Assembly (NCBI RefSeq): GCF_000768315.1
Contig: NZ_AQQX01000004.1
Span: forward strand, 62,001-126,000
Direction: 5' to 3'
Origin: Pseudooceanicola atlanticus
Lineage (GTDB): Bacteria; Pseudomonadota; Alphaproteobacteria; Rhodobacterales; Rhodobacteraceae
Length of the DNA stretch: 64,000 bases
Position 1 is the first letter of the stretch. Each line of letters opens with the position of its first letter. Below are positions 17,820-26,659 of the stretch, in pieces. Both the position numbers and the translations under genes were made by a program. The notes beneath the pieces are model-generated. The model was not told the origin of the DNA. It saw only the letters and a list, made by a program, of their open reading frames with translations, and made no database searches.

Positions 17820-18487
17820 TCTTTGACGCCCGCCCCTTCGGGCTTTCGGCCGATCCCGCCACCACCGCGCTGATCGTGATCGACATGCAGCGCGATTTCA
17901 TCGAACCGGGCGGCTTCGGCGCGTCCCTGGGCAATGATGTCAGCCTATTGCAAGCGATCATCCCCGCCACCGCGCGGCTGATCGCGGGCTGCCGCGCCGC
18001 CGGTATTCCGGTGATCCACACCCGCGAATGCCACCAACCCGACCTGTCCGACTGCCCGCCCGCCAAGCGCGACCGCGGCAACCCGGACCTCCGCATCGGC
18101 GATCCCGGCCCCATGGGGCGTATCCTGATCGCCGGCGAACCCGGCGCGCAGATCATCCCCGAACTGGCCCCGACACCCGGCGAAAAGGTCATCGACAAAC
18201 CCGGCAAGGGCGCCTTCTACGCCACCGACCTGGGCGAATACCTGGCCGGGCTGGGTACGAAGACGCTGATCTTTGCCGGCGTCACCACAGAGGTCTGCGT
18301 GCAGACCACCATGCGCGAGGCCAATGACCGCGGGTTCGACTGCCTGCTGGCCGAGGACGCGACCGAAAGCTATTTCCCCCGCTTCAAGCAGGCCACGCTC
18401 GACATGATCCGCGCCCAGGGCGCCATCGTCGGCTGGACCGCCAGCGTCGACGAGATCCTGTCGGCCCTCGCCCCGGTCGGGGCCTGA
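17816..18487 (+). CDS. Second isochorismatase-like hydrolase, candidate triuret hydrolase
   Basis: Cysteine hydrolase (223 aa), paralogue of the biuret hydrolase at 15562. The triad is intact: Asp23 (VIDMQRDF), Lys128 (IDKPGKGAF), Cys161 (TTEVCVQTT); shared stretches include IGDPGP, GEPG and [11 protein letters not shown]. It lacks the long N-terminal YPWPWNG segment and differs around the substrate loop (ESYFPRFKQ instead of DPKNHEAAI). Triuret hydrolase (TrtA) is a known family member found near biuH and atzF, so triuret is a plausible substrate; another ureido amide or redundant biuret activity is possible. The ATG at 17816 follows GGGAGGT and overlaps the ATPase stop. Confidence 0.75.
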   Translation: MIFDARPFGLSADPATTALIVIDMQRDFIEPGGFGASLGNDVSLLQAIIPATARLIAGCRAAGIPVIHTRECHQPDLSDCPPAKRDRGNPDLRIGDPGPMGRILIAGEPGAQIIPELAPTPGEKVIDKPGKGAFYATDLGEYLAGLGTKTLIFAGVTTEVCVQTTMREANDRGFDCLLAEDATESYFPRFKQATLDMIRAQGAIVGWTASVDEILSALAPVGA

Positions 18488-18491
18488 CCGC

Positions 18492-18863
18492 ATGACCGAG
18501 ACACAGACCGATCCGCAATCGGCACTCGACCCGGTGATCGTGACCGACCTCCTCAAGGGCGGCTGGCGCGACATGGCCTTCGCGCCGTTCCGCCCGGGGA
18601 TCGAGATCTGCACGATCCATGCCGGCCCGCCCCACGTGGCGCTGCTGCGCTATGCCCCCGGCGCCGGTGCCCCGCGCCACCGCCATGCGGGGCTGGAAAC
18701 CATCCTTGTTCTCGACGGAAGCCAGAGCGACGAGAACGGGCATTACGACACCGGAAGCCTGGTGCTGAACCCCGAGGGCAGCATCCATTCCGTCCGGTCC
18801 GACGAAGGCTGTGTGGTTCTGATCCAATGGACCCGCCCGGTCGAATTTCTGGAAGGCGAATGA
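18492..18863 (+). CDS. Cupin domain protein (ChrR-like)
   Basis: Small single-domain cupin (123 aa). The metal-binding motif is visible as PRHRHAGLETILVLDGSQSDE near residues 59-78 (two His and a Glu), with the second cupin motif near IHSVRSDEGC. It starts 4 bp after the hydrolase stop and its own stop lies in the allophanate hydrolase start region, so it belongs to the operon. ChrR-type cupins can be sensors or small enzymes; here it could act on an unstable intermediate or be an accessory, but no function can be read from the sequence. Confidence 0.75.
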   Translation: MTETQTDPQSALDPVIVTDLLKGGWRDMAFAPFRPGIEICTIHAGPPHVALLRYAPGAGAPRHRHAGLETILVLDGSQSDENGHYDTGSLVLNPEGSIHSVRSDEGCVVLIQWTRPVEFLEGE

Positions 18864-18865
18864 AG

Positions 18866-20701
18866 ATGGATGCAATGACAAGTCTCACCCCCGATCTGGG
18901 GATCAAGACCCTGCACGAGGGCTATGCGAACGGGGCCAGTCCGGCCCGCATGATCGACGCGGTCTATGCCCGGATCGAGGAAGTCGGGGATCCCGGCATC
19001 TTCATCACCCTGCGCGACAAGGCCGATGTCGTGGCCGAGGCCGCCGCCCTGCCCGCCTTCGATCCCGTGGCCTATCCGCTCTGGGGTATCCCCTTCGCGT
19101 CAAAGGACAATATCGACGTAGCGGGCCTGCCCACCACCGCCGCCTGCCCCGCCTTCGCCTATGACGCCACCGAAGATGCCTTTGTCATCGCCCGGCTGCG
19201 CGCCGCCGGGGCGCTGGTCATCGGCAAGACCAATCTCGACCAGTTCGCCACCGGGCTGGTCGGCGTCCGCAGCCCCTATGACATCCCGCGCAATGCCATC
19301 GACCCCGACATCGTGCCCGGCGGGTCCTCCTCCGGCTCGGCTGTGGCGGTGGCGCAGGGGATCGTGACCTTCGCGCTTGGCACCGACACCGCGGGATCGG
19401 GCCGGGTGCCCGCGGCGCTCAACAACATCGTCGGGATCAAGCCGACGCTGGGCCTGCTCAGCGCCAGCGGCATGGTGCCCGCCTGCCGGACGCTCGACAC
19501 GATCTCGATCTTCGCCACCGGCATCGCCGATGGCTGGCAGGCGCTGACCGTCGCCTCGGGCCATGACCCGGCCGACAGTTATTCGCGCCCCCTGCCCGCG
19601 CCCGCGCTCGACATGCCGCCCGTGCCGGTGATCGGCGTGCCCGATGCCGCCTCGCGGGAATTCTTCGGCGATACGGTGCAAGAGGCCGCCTTCGCCGCCG
19701 CTCTCGACCGCCTTGCGGCCCTCGGCGCGCAGATCGTCGAGGTCGACCTGGCCCCCTTCTATGCCGTGGCCGAGATGCTCTATTCCGGGGCCTGGGTCGC
19801 CGAACGCATGGCCGCGATCGAGGAGCTGATGCGCACCAACCCCGACGCCGTGCACCCGGTGACCCGTCAGATCGTCGGCGCGGCGGATGACCTGAGCGCC
19901 GCGGATGCCTTCCGCGGCATCTACCGGCTGATGGACCTGAAACGCGCCACCGAACCGACGCTGAACCGGATCGACATGATGAGCGTGCCGACGATCCCGA
20001 CCTTCTATTCCCGGGCCGACCTGGACGCAGACCCGATCGGGCCGAATTCGCGGCTGGGCACCTATACCAACTTCGTCAACCTGCTGGACATGTGCGGGCT
20101 GGCCGTGCCGACCGCCCCGCGCAGCGATGGCCGCCCCGGCAGCGTCACCCTGCTGGCACCGGCGGGCAAGGACGGGCTGCTGGCCAGCTGGGCCGCCGCC
20201 ATCGAAACCGACGCCGCGATCAGCCCCGGCGCAGGCCTGTCGCGCCCCGCCCCGCTGGTCACCGACGCCACCTCTCCGGGACCGGAGGAGATGCTGGTCG
20301 CCGCCGTCGGCGCGCATATGTCGGGCCTGCCGCTCAACCACGAACTGACCGACCTGGGCGCCCGCTGTCTTGGCCCCGCCCGGACCGAAGCGGCCTACCG
20401 GCTGTTCCGCCTGCCCGGTGGCCCGGTGCCCAAGCCCGGCCTGCTGCGCGACCCCGATGGCACCCCCGACGGCGGAACGGAGATCGAGGTAGAGCTCTGG
20501 GCGCTCGACCGTGCCGCCATGGGCCGCTTCATGGCCGGCATCCCCTCCCCGCTGTCCATCGGCACGATCGGCCTGGCCGACGGGCGCAGCTGCAAGGGGT
20601 TCCTGGTCGAGGCCGCGGCGGTTCAGGGGGCCGAGGATATCTCTGCCCATGGCGGCTGGCGCGGCTTTCTTGCCGCCCAGCAGGCCACCGCCCCGGCCTG
20701 A
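18866..20701 (+). CDS. atzF: Allophanate hydrolase
   Basis: Allophanate hydrolase (611 aa), producing ammonia and CO2 from allophanate, the product of biuret hydrolysis. The amidase-signature domain (about 1-440) has the triad Lys80 (FASKDN), Ser154 (GGSSSGS) and Ser178 (DTAGSGR), with the same spacing as my memory of AtzF (Lys91, Ser165, Ser189). A C-terminal domain (about 455-611) fits the allophanate hydrolase C-domain that handles the carboxy-carbamate intermediate. The ATG at 18866 is 9 nt after AAGG; an ATG at 18860 is only 3 nt away. No urea carboxylase is nearby, so allophanate must come from biuret. Confidence 0.9.
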   Translation: MDAMTSLTPDLGIKTLHEGYANGASPARMIDAVYARIEEVGDPGIFITLRDKADVVAEAAALPAFDPVAYPLWGIPFASKDNIDVAGLPTTAACPAFAYDATEDAFVIARLRAAGALVIGKTNLDQFATGLVGVRSPYDIPRNAIDPDIVPGGSSSGSAVAVAQGIVTFALGTDTAGSGRVPAALNNIVGIKPTLGLLSASGMVPACRTLDTISIFATGIADGWQALTVASGHDPADSYSRPLPAPALDMPPVPVIGVPDAASREFFGDTVQEAAFAAALDRLAALGAQIVEVDLAPFYAVAEMLYSGAWVAERMAAIEELMRTNPDAVHPVTRQIVGAADDLSAADAFRGIYRLMDLKRATEPTLNRIDMMSVPTIPTFYSRADLDADPIGPNSRLGTYTNFVNLLDMCGLAVPTAPRSDGRPGSVTLLAPAGKDGLLASWAAAIETDAAISPGAGLSRPAPLVTDATSPGPEEMLVAAVGAHMSGLPLNHELTDLGARCLGPARTEAAYRLFRLPGGPVPKPGLLRDPDGTPDGGTEIEVELWALDRAAMGRFMAGIPSPLSIGTIGLADGRSCKGFLVEAAAVQGAEDISAHGGWRGFLAAQQATAPA

Positions 20702-20715
20702 TCGCCAGGCACAAG

Positions 20716-20740
20716 ACCGTCCCGGTCACACCGGGGCGGT
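20716..20740 (+). terminator. Terminator hairpin after the biuret-type operon
   Basis: ACCGTCCCGG and CCGGGGCGGT form a 10-bp stem with one G-T pair and a 5-nt loop, followed by TTT. It lies just past the allophanate hydrolase stop and overlaps the end of the convergent glutathione S-transferase gene. The short T run makes it a moderate candidate. Confidence 0.45.
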
Positions 20741-21373
20741 TTCGTCCGCGAACAGCGCCATCTGGTCCGCATAGGCCTTTTCGAAGGCGGGCCGCGCGAT
20801 CGCCCGGGCCATGTAGGCGCGGCAGGCATCGTGCCCCTCCAGCGCGTCGAACCGGTCGATCAGGCGGAACACATCCGCCATCAGGATATCGGCCACCGAA
20901 AACGTGCCCGTCAGCCACTCCCGCCCGTCCAGCAACTGGTTCATATGGGCCAGCCGCCCGGCCAGGAACCGTTCGATGATCGCGCGGCCCGGTGTTTCCT
21001 GCTGGTCATCGGAAAACCGGTAGAGCACCCAGGGCAGCCCGGCCATCTCGACCGAGTTCAGCGCGGCAAACACCCATTGCGTCACCGCGCTGCGCCCGGC
21101 CGGGTCGCGAGGCATCAGCACCTCGCTCTTTTCGCCCAGATGCAGCAGGATCGCACCGCTTTCGAACACGACCTGGTCCCCGTCCTTGATGTAGGGCACC
21201 TGCGCGAAAGGGTGATGCGCCAGGTGATCCGGGCCGCGGTCCTTGAACGGGGTCGTCTCCACCCGGTAGGGCAACTCCGCCTCCTCCAGCGCCCATCGGA
21301 CGCGCAGATCGCGGACATAGCCGCGTGGCACTTCGGGCACCCAGTCATAGGTCGTGAGGATAAGTTCCGACAT
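20726..21373 (-). CDS. Glutathione S-transferase family protein
   Basis: Cytoplasmic GST-like protein (215 aa). The N-terminal thioredoxin fold (1-80) has the conserved cis-Pro segment QVPYIKDGDQVVFESGAIL, with the glutathione-contacting Glu-Ser; the all-alpha C-terminal domain contains the N-capping-type motif FSVADILMADVF. ATG 21373 follows GGGAGA. The gene is convergent with the allophanate hydrolase and precedes nothing obviously co-regulated. Substrate unknown. Confidence 0.85.
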   Translation of the reverse strand: MSELILTTYDWVPEVPRGYVRDLRVRWALEEAELPYRVETTPFKDRGPDHLAHHPFAQVPYIKDGDQVVFESGAILLHLGEKSEVLMPRDPAGRSAVTQWVFAALNSVEMAGLPWVLYRFSDDQQETPGRAIIERFLAGRLAHMNQLLDGREWLTGTFSVADILMADVFRLIDRFDALEGHDACRAYMARAIARPAFEKAYADQMALFADETAPV

Positions 21374-21536
21374 CGCGCGTCTCCCGGTTTTGCCCCAGCA
21401 AGCGCGCTGTCGCCGCTCAGGTCAAGCGTCAGCCCCCCGGCACCCGCGGATCGGCAGGCCCCTGCGACGGGTCCAGCCCGTTTGCGCGCCACGACCCGTC
21501 CCACGGCACCGCATCGGGTAGGCCCGGTTCACCGGC

Positions 21537-22715
21537 TCAGACCTCGGGATCGTTGCCCGCGATGATGCTGCGATACAGTTCCGGATCGGTCGCGCCCTCG
21601 CTGCCGAAGACCAGGATGCGCGAATTTTCGTTGATATCCAGCGACATGCGCCGCTCCGGCTCCCGGCAGCAGGCCTCGGCCGCAGCCAGCCCCGCCACGG
21701 CGGATTCGCCGGCCACGATGGACATGTCCGACAGCCGCCGCATCCAGCGCGGCACTGTGGAATCCGGCAGCCCCACCACCGCATCCGCATGATCGCGCAG
21801 GATTTCCCAGGCCAGAAGGGACACCTCTCCGCAGGCCAGGCCCGCCATGATCGTGTCCAGATCGCCCTGGACCTGGACCGCCTTCCCCTTGCTGTAGCTC
21901 GCCACCCAGCAGGCCGCCTGCAACGGATCGGCCAGCACGACCAGCGGGCGTTCATTGCCGAACCGCCGCTTGTAGAGCGCGGCCACCGCCGCCGCCATGC
22001 CGCCCACGCCGGTCTGCAGGAAGATATGCGTCGGCGGTTCGTCCAGCGCGTCCAACGCCTCCTCCGCCATGATCTCGTAGCCCTGCATGACGTCGCGCGG
22101 CACCTCCAGGTAACCCGGATAGGAGGTGTCGGAGACGATGAACCACCCTTCCCGCGTCGCGGCCTCCTGCGCCTCGCGCAGGCTGTCGTCATAAGTGCCG
22201 GTGATGCGCCGCACCTCGGCCCCGTAGCGCCCGATCGCCTCGCGCCGCGCTTCCGAGACATGGGCATGGATGTAGATCACGCAGCGTGCCCCGAACCGTT
22301 CCGCCCCCCAGGCGACGGACCGGCCATGATTGCCGTCGGTCGCGCAGCAGACGGTGATCTCGCCGGCTTCGGGATGAGCCTTCTCGATGACCTCCTGCAT
22401 GGTGACCGGACGGCCCAGCCGGTCGCTCAGCTGCGACTGCAGCAGACGCGCCACCGCATAGGCCCCGCCAAGCGCCTTGAACGACCCAAGGCCAAAGCGC
22501 GGCGCCTCGTCCTTGTACCAGACCTTGGCGACGCGAAACTCCGTCGCCACCTCCGTCAGTTCGTGCAAAGGCGTCGGCGCATAGCCCGGCCAGCCGGTAA
22601 TCGCCTCGCGCGCCGCCATCAGCCCCGCTTCGGACAGGATCGCGTTCTGCGTCTCTGTCCATTCCGCGTCGACCCGGCCCAGCCGGTTCGCGACAAAAAT
22701 GGTGTCCCTCGCCAA
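21537..22715 (-). CDS. dpaL: Diaminopropionate ammonia-lyase
   Basis: PLP-dependent lyase (392 aa) that splits 2,3-diaminopropionate to pyruvate and ammonia. The PLP lysine lies in GLGSFKALGGAYA near residue 80, and ATDGNHGRSVAWGA and QTGVGGMAAAVAAL are fold-type II motifs typical of this enzyme. The start codon is TTG at 22715: no ATG is in reach, GGAAGGGAG lies 6 nt upstream, and the protein length fits the family. It stands alone between GST and lpdA. Diaminopropionate can come from siderophores, non-protein amino acids or lathyrism toxins. Confidence 0.88.
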   Translation of the reverse strand: MARDTIFVANRLGRVDAEWTETQNAILSEAGLMAAREAITGWPGYAPTPLHELTEVATEFRVAKVWYKDEAPRFGLGSFKALGGAYAVARLLQSQLSDRLGRPVTMQEVIEKAHPEAGEITVCCATDGNHGRSVAWGAERFGARCVIYIHAHVSEARREAIGRYGAEVRRITGTYDDSLREAQEAATREGWFIVSDTSYPGYLEVPRDVMQGYEIMAEEALDALDEPPTHIFLQTGVGGMAAAVAALYKRRFGNERPLVVLADPLQAACWVASYSKGKAVQVQGDLDTIMAGLACGEVSLLAWEILRDHADAVVGLPDSTVPRWMRRLSDMSIVAGESAVAGLAAAEACCREPERRMSLDINENSRILVFGSEGATDPELYRSIIAGNDPEV

Positions 22716-22740
22716 GATCGGCTCCCTTCCGAAAACGGCA

Positions 22741-22764
22741 ACGCGGGCCTCGGTGGGCCCGCGT
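22741..22764 (-). terminator. Hairpin downstream of lpdA
   Basis: ACGCGGGCC and GGCCCGCGT form a 9-bp perfect stem with a 6-nt loop, about 100 bp beyond the lpdA stop and 26 bp before the dpaL start on the same strand. On the minus strand it is followed by TTGCCGTTTTC. It probably separates lpdA from dpaL transcription, as a terminator or attenuator. Confidence 0.45.
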
Positions 22765-22860
22765 CTTCTGGTTTTCGAAACAGAGTTTCAAACTTTTCCG
22801 AAACTTGCAATCATTCCGGGAAAAAACTGAGTGTTTCTCTCAGAGCCTTCCCGTATCCGA

Positions 22861-24252
22861 TCAGAAATGGATCGCCCGTCCATAGGCGTCCAGAACGGAT
22901 TCGTGCATCATCTCCGACAGGGTGGGATGCGGGAAGACCGTGTTCATCAGGTCCTCTTCCGTGGTCTCCAGCGCCCGGCCGACGACATAGCCCTGGATCA
23001 GTTCCGTCACCTCTGCCCCGACCATGTGGGCGCCCAGAAGCTCCCCGGTCTTTTCGTCGAAAACGGTCTTCACCATGCCCTCGGATTCGCCCAGGGCGAC
23101 GGCTTTGCCGTTGCCGATAAAGGGAAATTTGCCGACCTTGACCTTGTAGCCCTGCTCTTTCGCCTTGGCCTCCGTCAGGCCGACACTGGCCACTTGCGGG
23201 TGGCAGTAGGTGCAGCCGGCAATCGCCTCGGGGCGCACCGGATGCGGGTGCCCGCCGGCGGCCAGTTCCGCCACCATGACGCCTTCGTGGCTAGCCTTGT
23301 GCGCCAGCCAGGGCGCGCCCGCGATGTCGCCGATCGCATACAGCCCCTCGACGCCGGTGCGACAATATTCGTCAACCACAACGTGTGTCCGGTCGATCTT
23401 TACGCCCAGCTCTTCCAGGCCCAGGTCCTCGACATTGCCGACGATTCCCACGGCCGAGATGACCGTGTCGAACTCCATCTTCTCGACCTTGCCGCCGGTT
23501 TCGACATGGGCCGTGACCTTGCCCTTGGCGCGGTCCAGCTTCTTGACCGCGGATTTCTCCATGATCTTCATGCCCTGCTTTTCGAACTGCTTCTTGGCGA
23601 AGGCGCTGATCTCGGCATCCTCGACGGGAAGCACGCGGTCCATCACCTCGACCACCGTGGTGTCGGCGCCCAACGTGTTGAAGAAGCTGGCGAATTCGAT
23701 CCCGATCGCACCCGACCCGATGACGAGAAGCTTCTTCGGCATCCGTGTCGGGTTCAGCGCGTGGCGATAGGTCCAGACCAGGTCGCCATCGGCCTCAAGC
23801 CCCGGCAATTCGCGGGCGCGGGCGCCGGTGGCCAGCACGACATGCTTGGCCGACAGCTCTTCGGTGCCCTTGTCAGTCTTGACCGACACCTTGCCCTTGC
23901 CCGTCACCTTGGCCGTGCCCATCACGACATCGACCTTGTTCTTCTTCAGCAGGTGCTTGACCCCACCTTCCATCTGCTTGGCCACGCCGCGCGACCGGCT
24001 GACGACCTTGTCGAGGTCATAGTCGATCTTGTCGGCGCTCAGCCCGAAATCCTTGGCCCGCTCCATCAGGTGGAACACCTCGGCCGAACGCAGCAGCGCC
24101 TTGGTCGGAATACAGCCCCAGTTCAAACAGATACCGCCCAGGTTCTCGCGTTCGACCACGCAGGCCTTCAGGCCCAGCTGGGCCGCGCGGATCGCCGCGA
24201 CATAGCCCCCGGGCCCTGCCCCGATCACCAGGAAATCATAGGTTGCCGCCAT
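22861..24252 (-). CDS. lpdA: Dihydrolipoyl dehydrogenase
   Basis: E3 flavoprotein (463 aa) of 2-oxo acid dehydrogenase complexes, reoxidising lipoamide with NAD. The N-terminal FAD motif VIGAGPGGYVAAIRA, redox-active disulfide GGICLNWGCIPTKAL, NAD motif VIGSGAIGIEFASFF and catalytic FPHPTLSEMMHE at the C-terminus are all present. ATG 24252 follows GGAGGAC. It is not next to sucAB, pdhABC or a branched-chain complex here, so its partner complex is encoded elsewhere. An 18-bp near-palindrome lies just upstream. Confidence 0.95.
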   Translation of the reverse strand: MAATYDFLVIGAGPGGYVAAIRAAQLGLKACVVERENLGGICLNWGCIPTKALLRSAEVFHLMERAKDFGLSADKIDYDLDKVVSRSRGVAKQMEGGVKHLLKKNKVDVVMGTAKVTGKGKVSVKTDKGTEELSAKHVVLATGARARELPGLEADGDLVWTYRHALNPTRMPKKLLVIGSGAIGIEFASFFNTLGADTTVVEVMDRVLPVEDAEISAFAKKQFEKQGMKIMEKSAVKKLDRAKGKVTAHVETGGKVEKMEFDTVISAVGIVGNVEDLGLEELGVKIDRTHVVVDEYCRTGVEGLYAIGDIAGAPWLAHKASHEGVMVAELAAGGHPHPVRPEAIAGCTYCHPQVASVGLTEAKAKEQGYKVKVGKFPFIGNGKAVALGESEGMVKTVFDEKTGELLGAHMVGAEVTELIQGYVVGRALETTEEDLMNTVFPHPTLSEMMHESVLDAYGRAIHF

Positions 24253-24602
24253 GGTCGCGTCCTCCGTCCGACAAGATAGTTTGACGTTAAACTATTTTCT
24301 GATCGCCCTCAACACGGCATTCATGGCCCGCATCGTTTTGCCACGTTTGCCCCCTGAATGCCGGGCATTGCCCAAGTTATGTGGCCTCGCGGCCCGGGCT
24401 GTCCAGCCTTTGGTTCTGAGGGGGGGATCGGTTCGTGGCGCCCGAAAGCTGCTATGGAAACGAACCACGATCAACGCGATCCGTCTGCATCCCGCACCGA
24501 GGGCAGCGCCGTCCCGCGGGGACGCGCCAAGGCGCCGCCCGGCTTATCCGCCGGACGGGACGTCGCTATCAGCTGTTCAGGAAACCGGCGAAGGCCAGAT
24601 CG
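24253..24602. other. 350-bp non-coding region with operator-like palindrome
   Basis: No gene is supported here. The region upstream of lpdA contains the near-palindrome TAGTTTGACGTTAAACTA (24277-24294; one internal mismatch pair), 25 bp before the lpdA start, a position suited to a repressor operator. The remainder, towards the DUF924 gene, is GC-rich and includes a GGCGCGCCAAGG-like self-complementary stretch but no clear terminator. Confidence 0.5.
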
Positions 24603-25175
24603 TCAGGCCGCGCCTTCCAGCGCCCGCACGGTGCTCCCGTAGCCGCCTTCGTCCAGATAGGCCTTCTCCCCCGCCGTTGCGCGGCGCGACAGCGCCTCGT
24701 TGCGATAGGGGAAGCGGCCGAATTTGCGGATCACCTCGCGATGCGCCTTGGCATGCAGCAGGTTGGCTTCCGCCTCCATCCGCTCTGCGATCAGGCGCAC
24801 GCAGCGGTCCTGGTCGGTCAGGCTCTCGGAATGCATCAGCGGCAGGTAGAAGAATTGCCGCGCCGGTTCGTCGATCTTCAGGTCCCAGCCCCGGTCGATG
24901 GCGCGCTTCGTCACCGCCAGCGCCAGCGGGTCGCTGGAGAACGCCTTGCCCTCGCCCCGGAACATGTTGCGCGGGAATTGATCGGTCAGGATCAGGTAGG
25001 CCAGCGCGCCGCTCGGATAGGTCAGCCACAGGCCATAGGCGCCGTCCATGGCCGCCTCCCAGGCCGCGCCGAAACGGTCGCGGATCTCCTGATCCAGCGC
25101 CTCGCCGCCACCATACCAGCCCTCCGGGCCGGTCTCGTCCAGCCAGAAATTCAGGATCTCCTCAGGGCTTACCAT
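24603..25175 (-). CDS. DUF924 family protein
   Basis: Soluble helical protein (190 aa). It matches DUF924 by LNFWLDETGPEGWYGGG at the N-terminus, the central LILTDQFPRNMFRGEGKAF, FFYLPLMHSESL and the C-terminal HREVIRKFGRFPYRN. The family has a TPR-like fold and no firmly established role. The ATG at 25175 follows GGAGGAAC. It is transcribed alone, with the MFS transporter upstream in the same direction. Confidence 0.88.
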   Translation of the reverse strand: MVSPEEILNFWLDETGPEGWYGGGEALDQEIRDRFGAAWEAAMDGAYGLWLTYPSGALAYLILTDQFPRNMFRGEGKAFSSDPLALAVTKRAIDRGWDLKIDEPARQFFYLPLMHSESLTDQDRCVRLIAERMEAEANLLHAKAHREVIRKFGRFPYRNEALSRRATAGEKAYLDEGGYGSTVRALEGAA

Positions 25176-25261
25176 CTGTTCCTCCTCGGGTCGCGCACCT
25201 GAAGCCAGTGTCGCAAATCCTTTACAGATCGCAACGTCAAATCAGACCAGTTTCGACGCTA

Positions 25262-26548
25262 TCATGCCGCATCCGATGTATTTTTTTCGGCCTCTGCCGC
25301 TTCCTCCGCGGCTTCCTCGGCCGCTTCGACCGCCCATTCCTGGGCGGCTTCCAGGGCGACCGGGGTCGCGGACATCATCACCGGGGCATAGGCGTTGCTG
25401 TCCTCGACCGACGGTGCCGGGCGCTGCGTCATCCGGTAGCCGGCATAGGCGGCCATGGCAAAAAGCAGCGCGCCGATGAACACCCAGAACCCCGCAGGGC
25501 CCATCACCGTCATGATGTAACCGGTGACGATCGGCCCGGAAATCGCGCCCAGACCGTTCAGGAAGATCAGCCCGCCCGAGGCCGAGGCCATGTCCTCAAG
25601 CTCGAGGAAGTCGTTGGCATAGGAGATCAGCAGCGAATAAAGCGGGTTCGACATGCCCCCCACAAGGAAGGCCGCGATCATCAGCCCGGTCAGCGTGCCG
25701 AAGAACATGCCGATCACCGCGCCCAGGGCGCCGATGATCGCCACGATCATGATCAGCTTGCGCCGGTCCATCCGGTCCGACAGCCAGCCCAGCGGATATT
25801 GCAGCACCGTCGCGCCGACATAGAAGGACGCGATGAACATCGAGATCTGCGTCAGGCTTAGCCCCGCTTCGGAGCCATAGACCGCCGCCATGCCGAACTG
25901 CGCCGAAAACGCGCCGCCCAGCAAGAAGACCCCCACGCAGGACAGCGGCGACACCCCGAACAACCGCTTCAGCGTCATGGGTTCGGTGCGTTCAAAGGCC
26001 GGCGTCGGTGAAATCGACAGCAGGATCGGCGCGAAGGAGATCGAAACCAGCACCGAGGGGATGACGAACAGGATGAAGCCCGACGGGTCGCCCACCAGCA
26101 GCAGGCCCTGCGCCGCGACGATGCCCAGCATCTGAACGATCATGTACATCGACAGCGCCTTGCCCCGGTTCTCGTTCGAGGCGGCGTTGTTCAGCCAGCT
26201 TTCCGCGGTGACGTAGACGCCCGAGAAACAGAAGCCGATTATCACCCGCTCCAACGTCCAGACCCACGGGTTGGCCCAGACCGGATAGAGGATCAGCACG
26301 GCCGAGATGAACGACCCCAGCGCCGCAAAGACCCGCACATGCCCGACGCGGCGGATCATTTCCGGCGCCATGCGCGACCCGCCGAGGAAGCCGAGGAAGT
26401 AGGCCGACATGACGATCGACATCTCGAAGGTCGAAAACCCCTCGATGCCGCCGCGCACACCCAGCAGGGTCCCCTGCAGGCCGTTGCCCACCATCAGCAG
26501 CATCAATCCAAGAAGCAGCGCCCAGGCGGATCCCAGTACTTGCAGCAT
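25262..26548 (-). CDS. MFS transporter
   Basis: Twelve-segment major facilitator (428 aa) of the YcaD/UMF-like group. The conserved GGSRMAPEMIRRVGHVR loop after helix 2 and ESWLNN after helix 4 support this (ESW-N is typical of YcaD-like permeases), and the cytoplasmic GWLSDRMDRRKLIM motif follows helix 8. The C-terminal tail is Ala/Glu-rich (EAAEEAAEEAAEAE). The ATG at 26548 follows AAAGGAAAG; an in-frame extension upstream is unlikely. Substrate unknown. Confidence 0.87.
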   Translation of the reverse strand: MLQVLGSAWALLLGLMLLMVGNGLQGTLLGVRGGIEGFSTFEMSIVMSAYFLGFLGGSRMAPEMIRRVGHVRVFAALGSFISAVLILYPVWANPWVWTLERVIIGFCFSGVYVTAESWLNNAASNENRGKALSMYMIVQMLGIVAAQGLLLVGDPSGFILFVIPSVLVSISFAPILLSISPTPAFERTEPMTLKRLFGVSPLSCVGVFLLGGAFSAQFGMAAVYGSEAGLSLTQISMFIASFYVGATVLQYPLGWLSDRMDRRKLIMIVAIIGALGAVIGMFFGTLTGLMIAAFLVGGMSNPLYSLLISYANDFLELEDMASASGGLIFLNGLGAISGPIVTGYIMTVMGPAGFWVFIGALLFAMAAYAGYRMTQRPAPSVEDSNAYAPVMMSATPVALEAAQEWAVEAAEEAAEEAAEAEKNTSDAA

Positions 26549-26659
26549 CGTCTTTCCTTTCCTGGCCCGCTCCCCGCTATGCCCCGAAAGGACCAGCCAC
26601 GGTGCCATGCGTCATGTTCATGCGCGACATTCGATGTCGTCCCACTGGCACAGGGGTGG

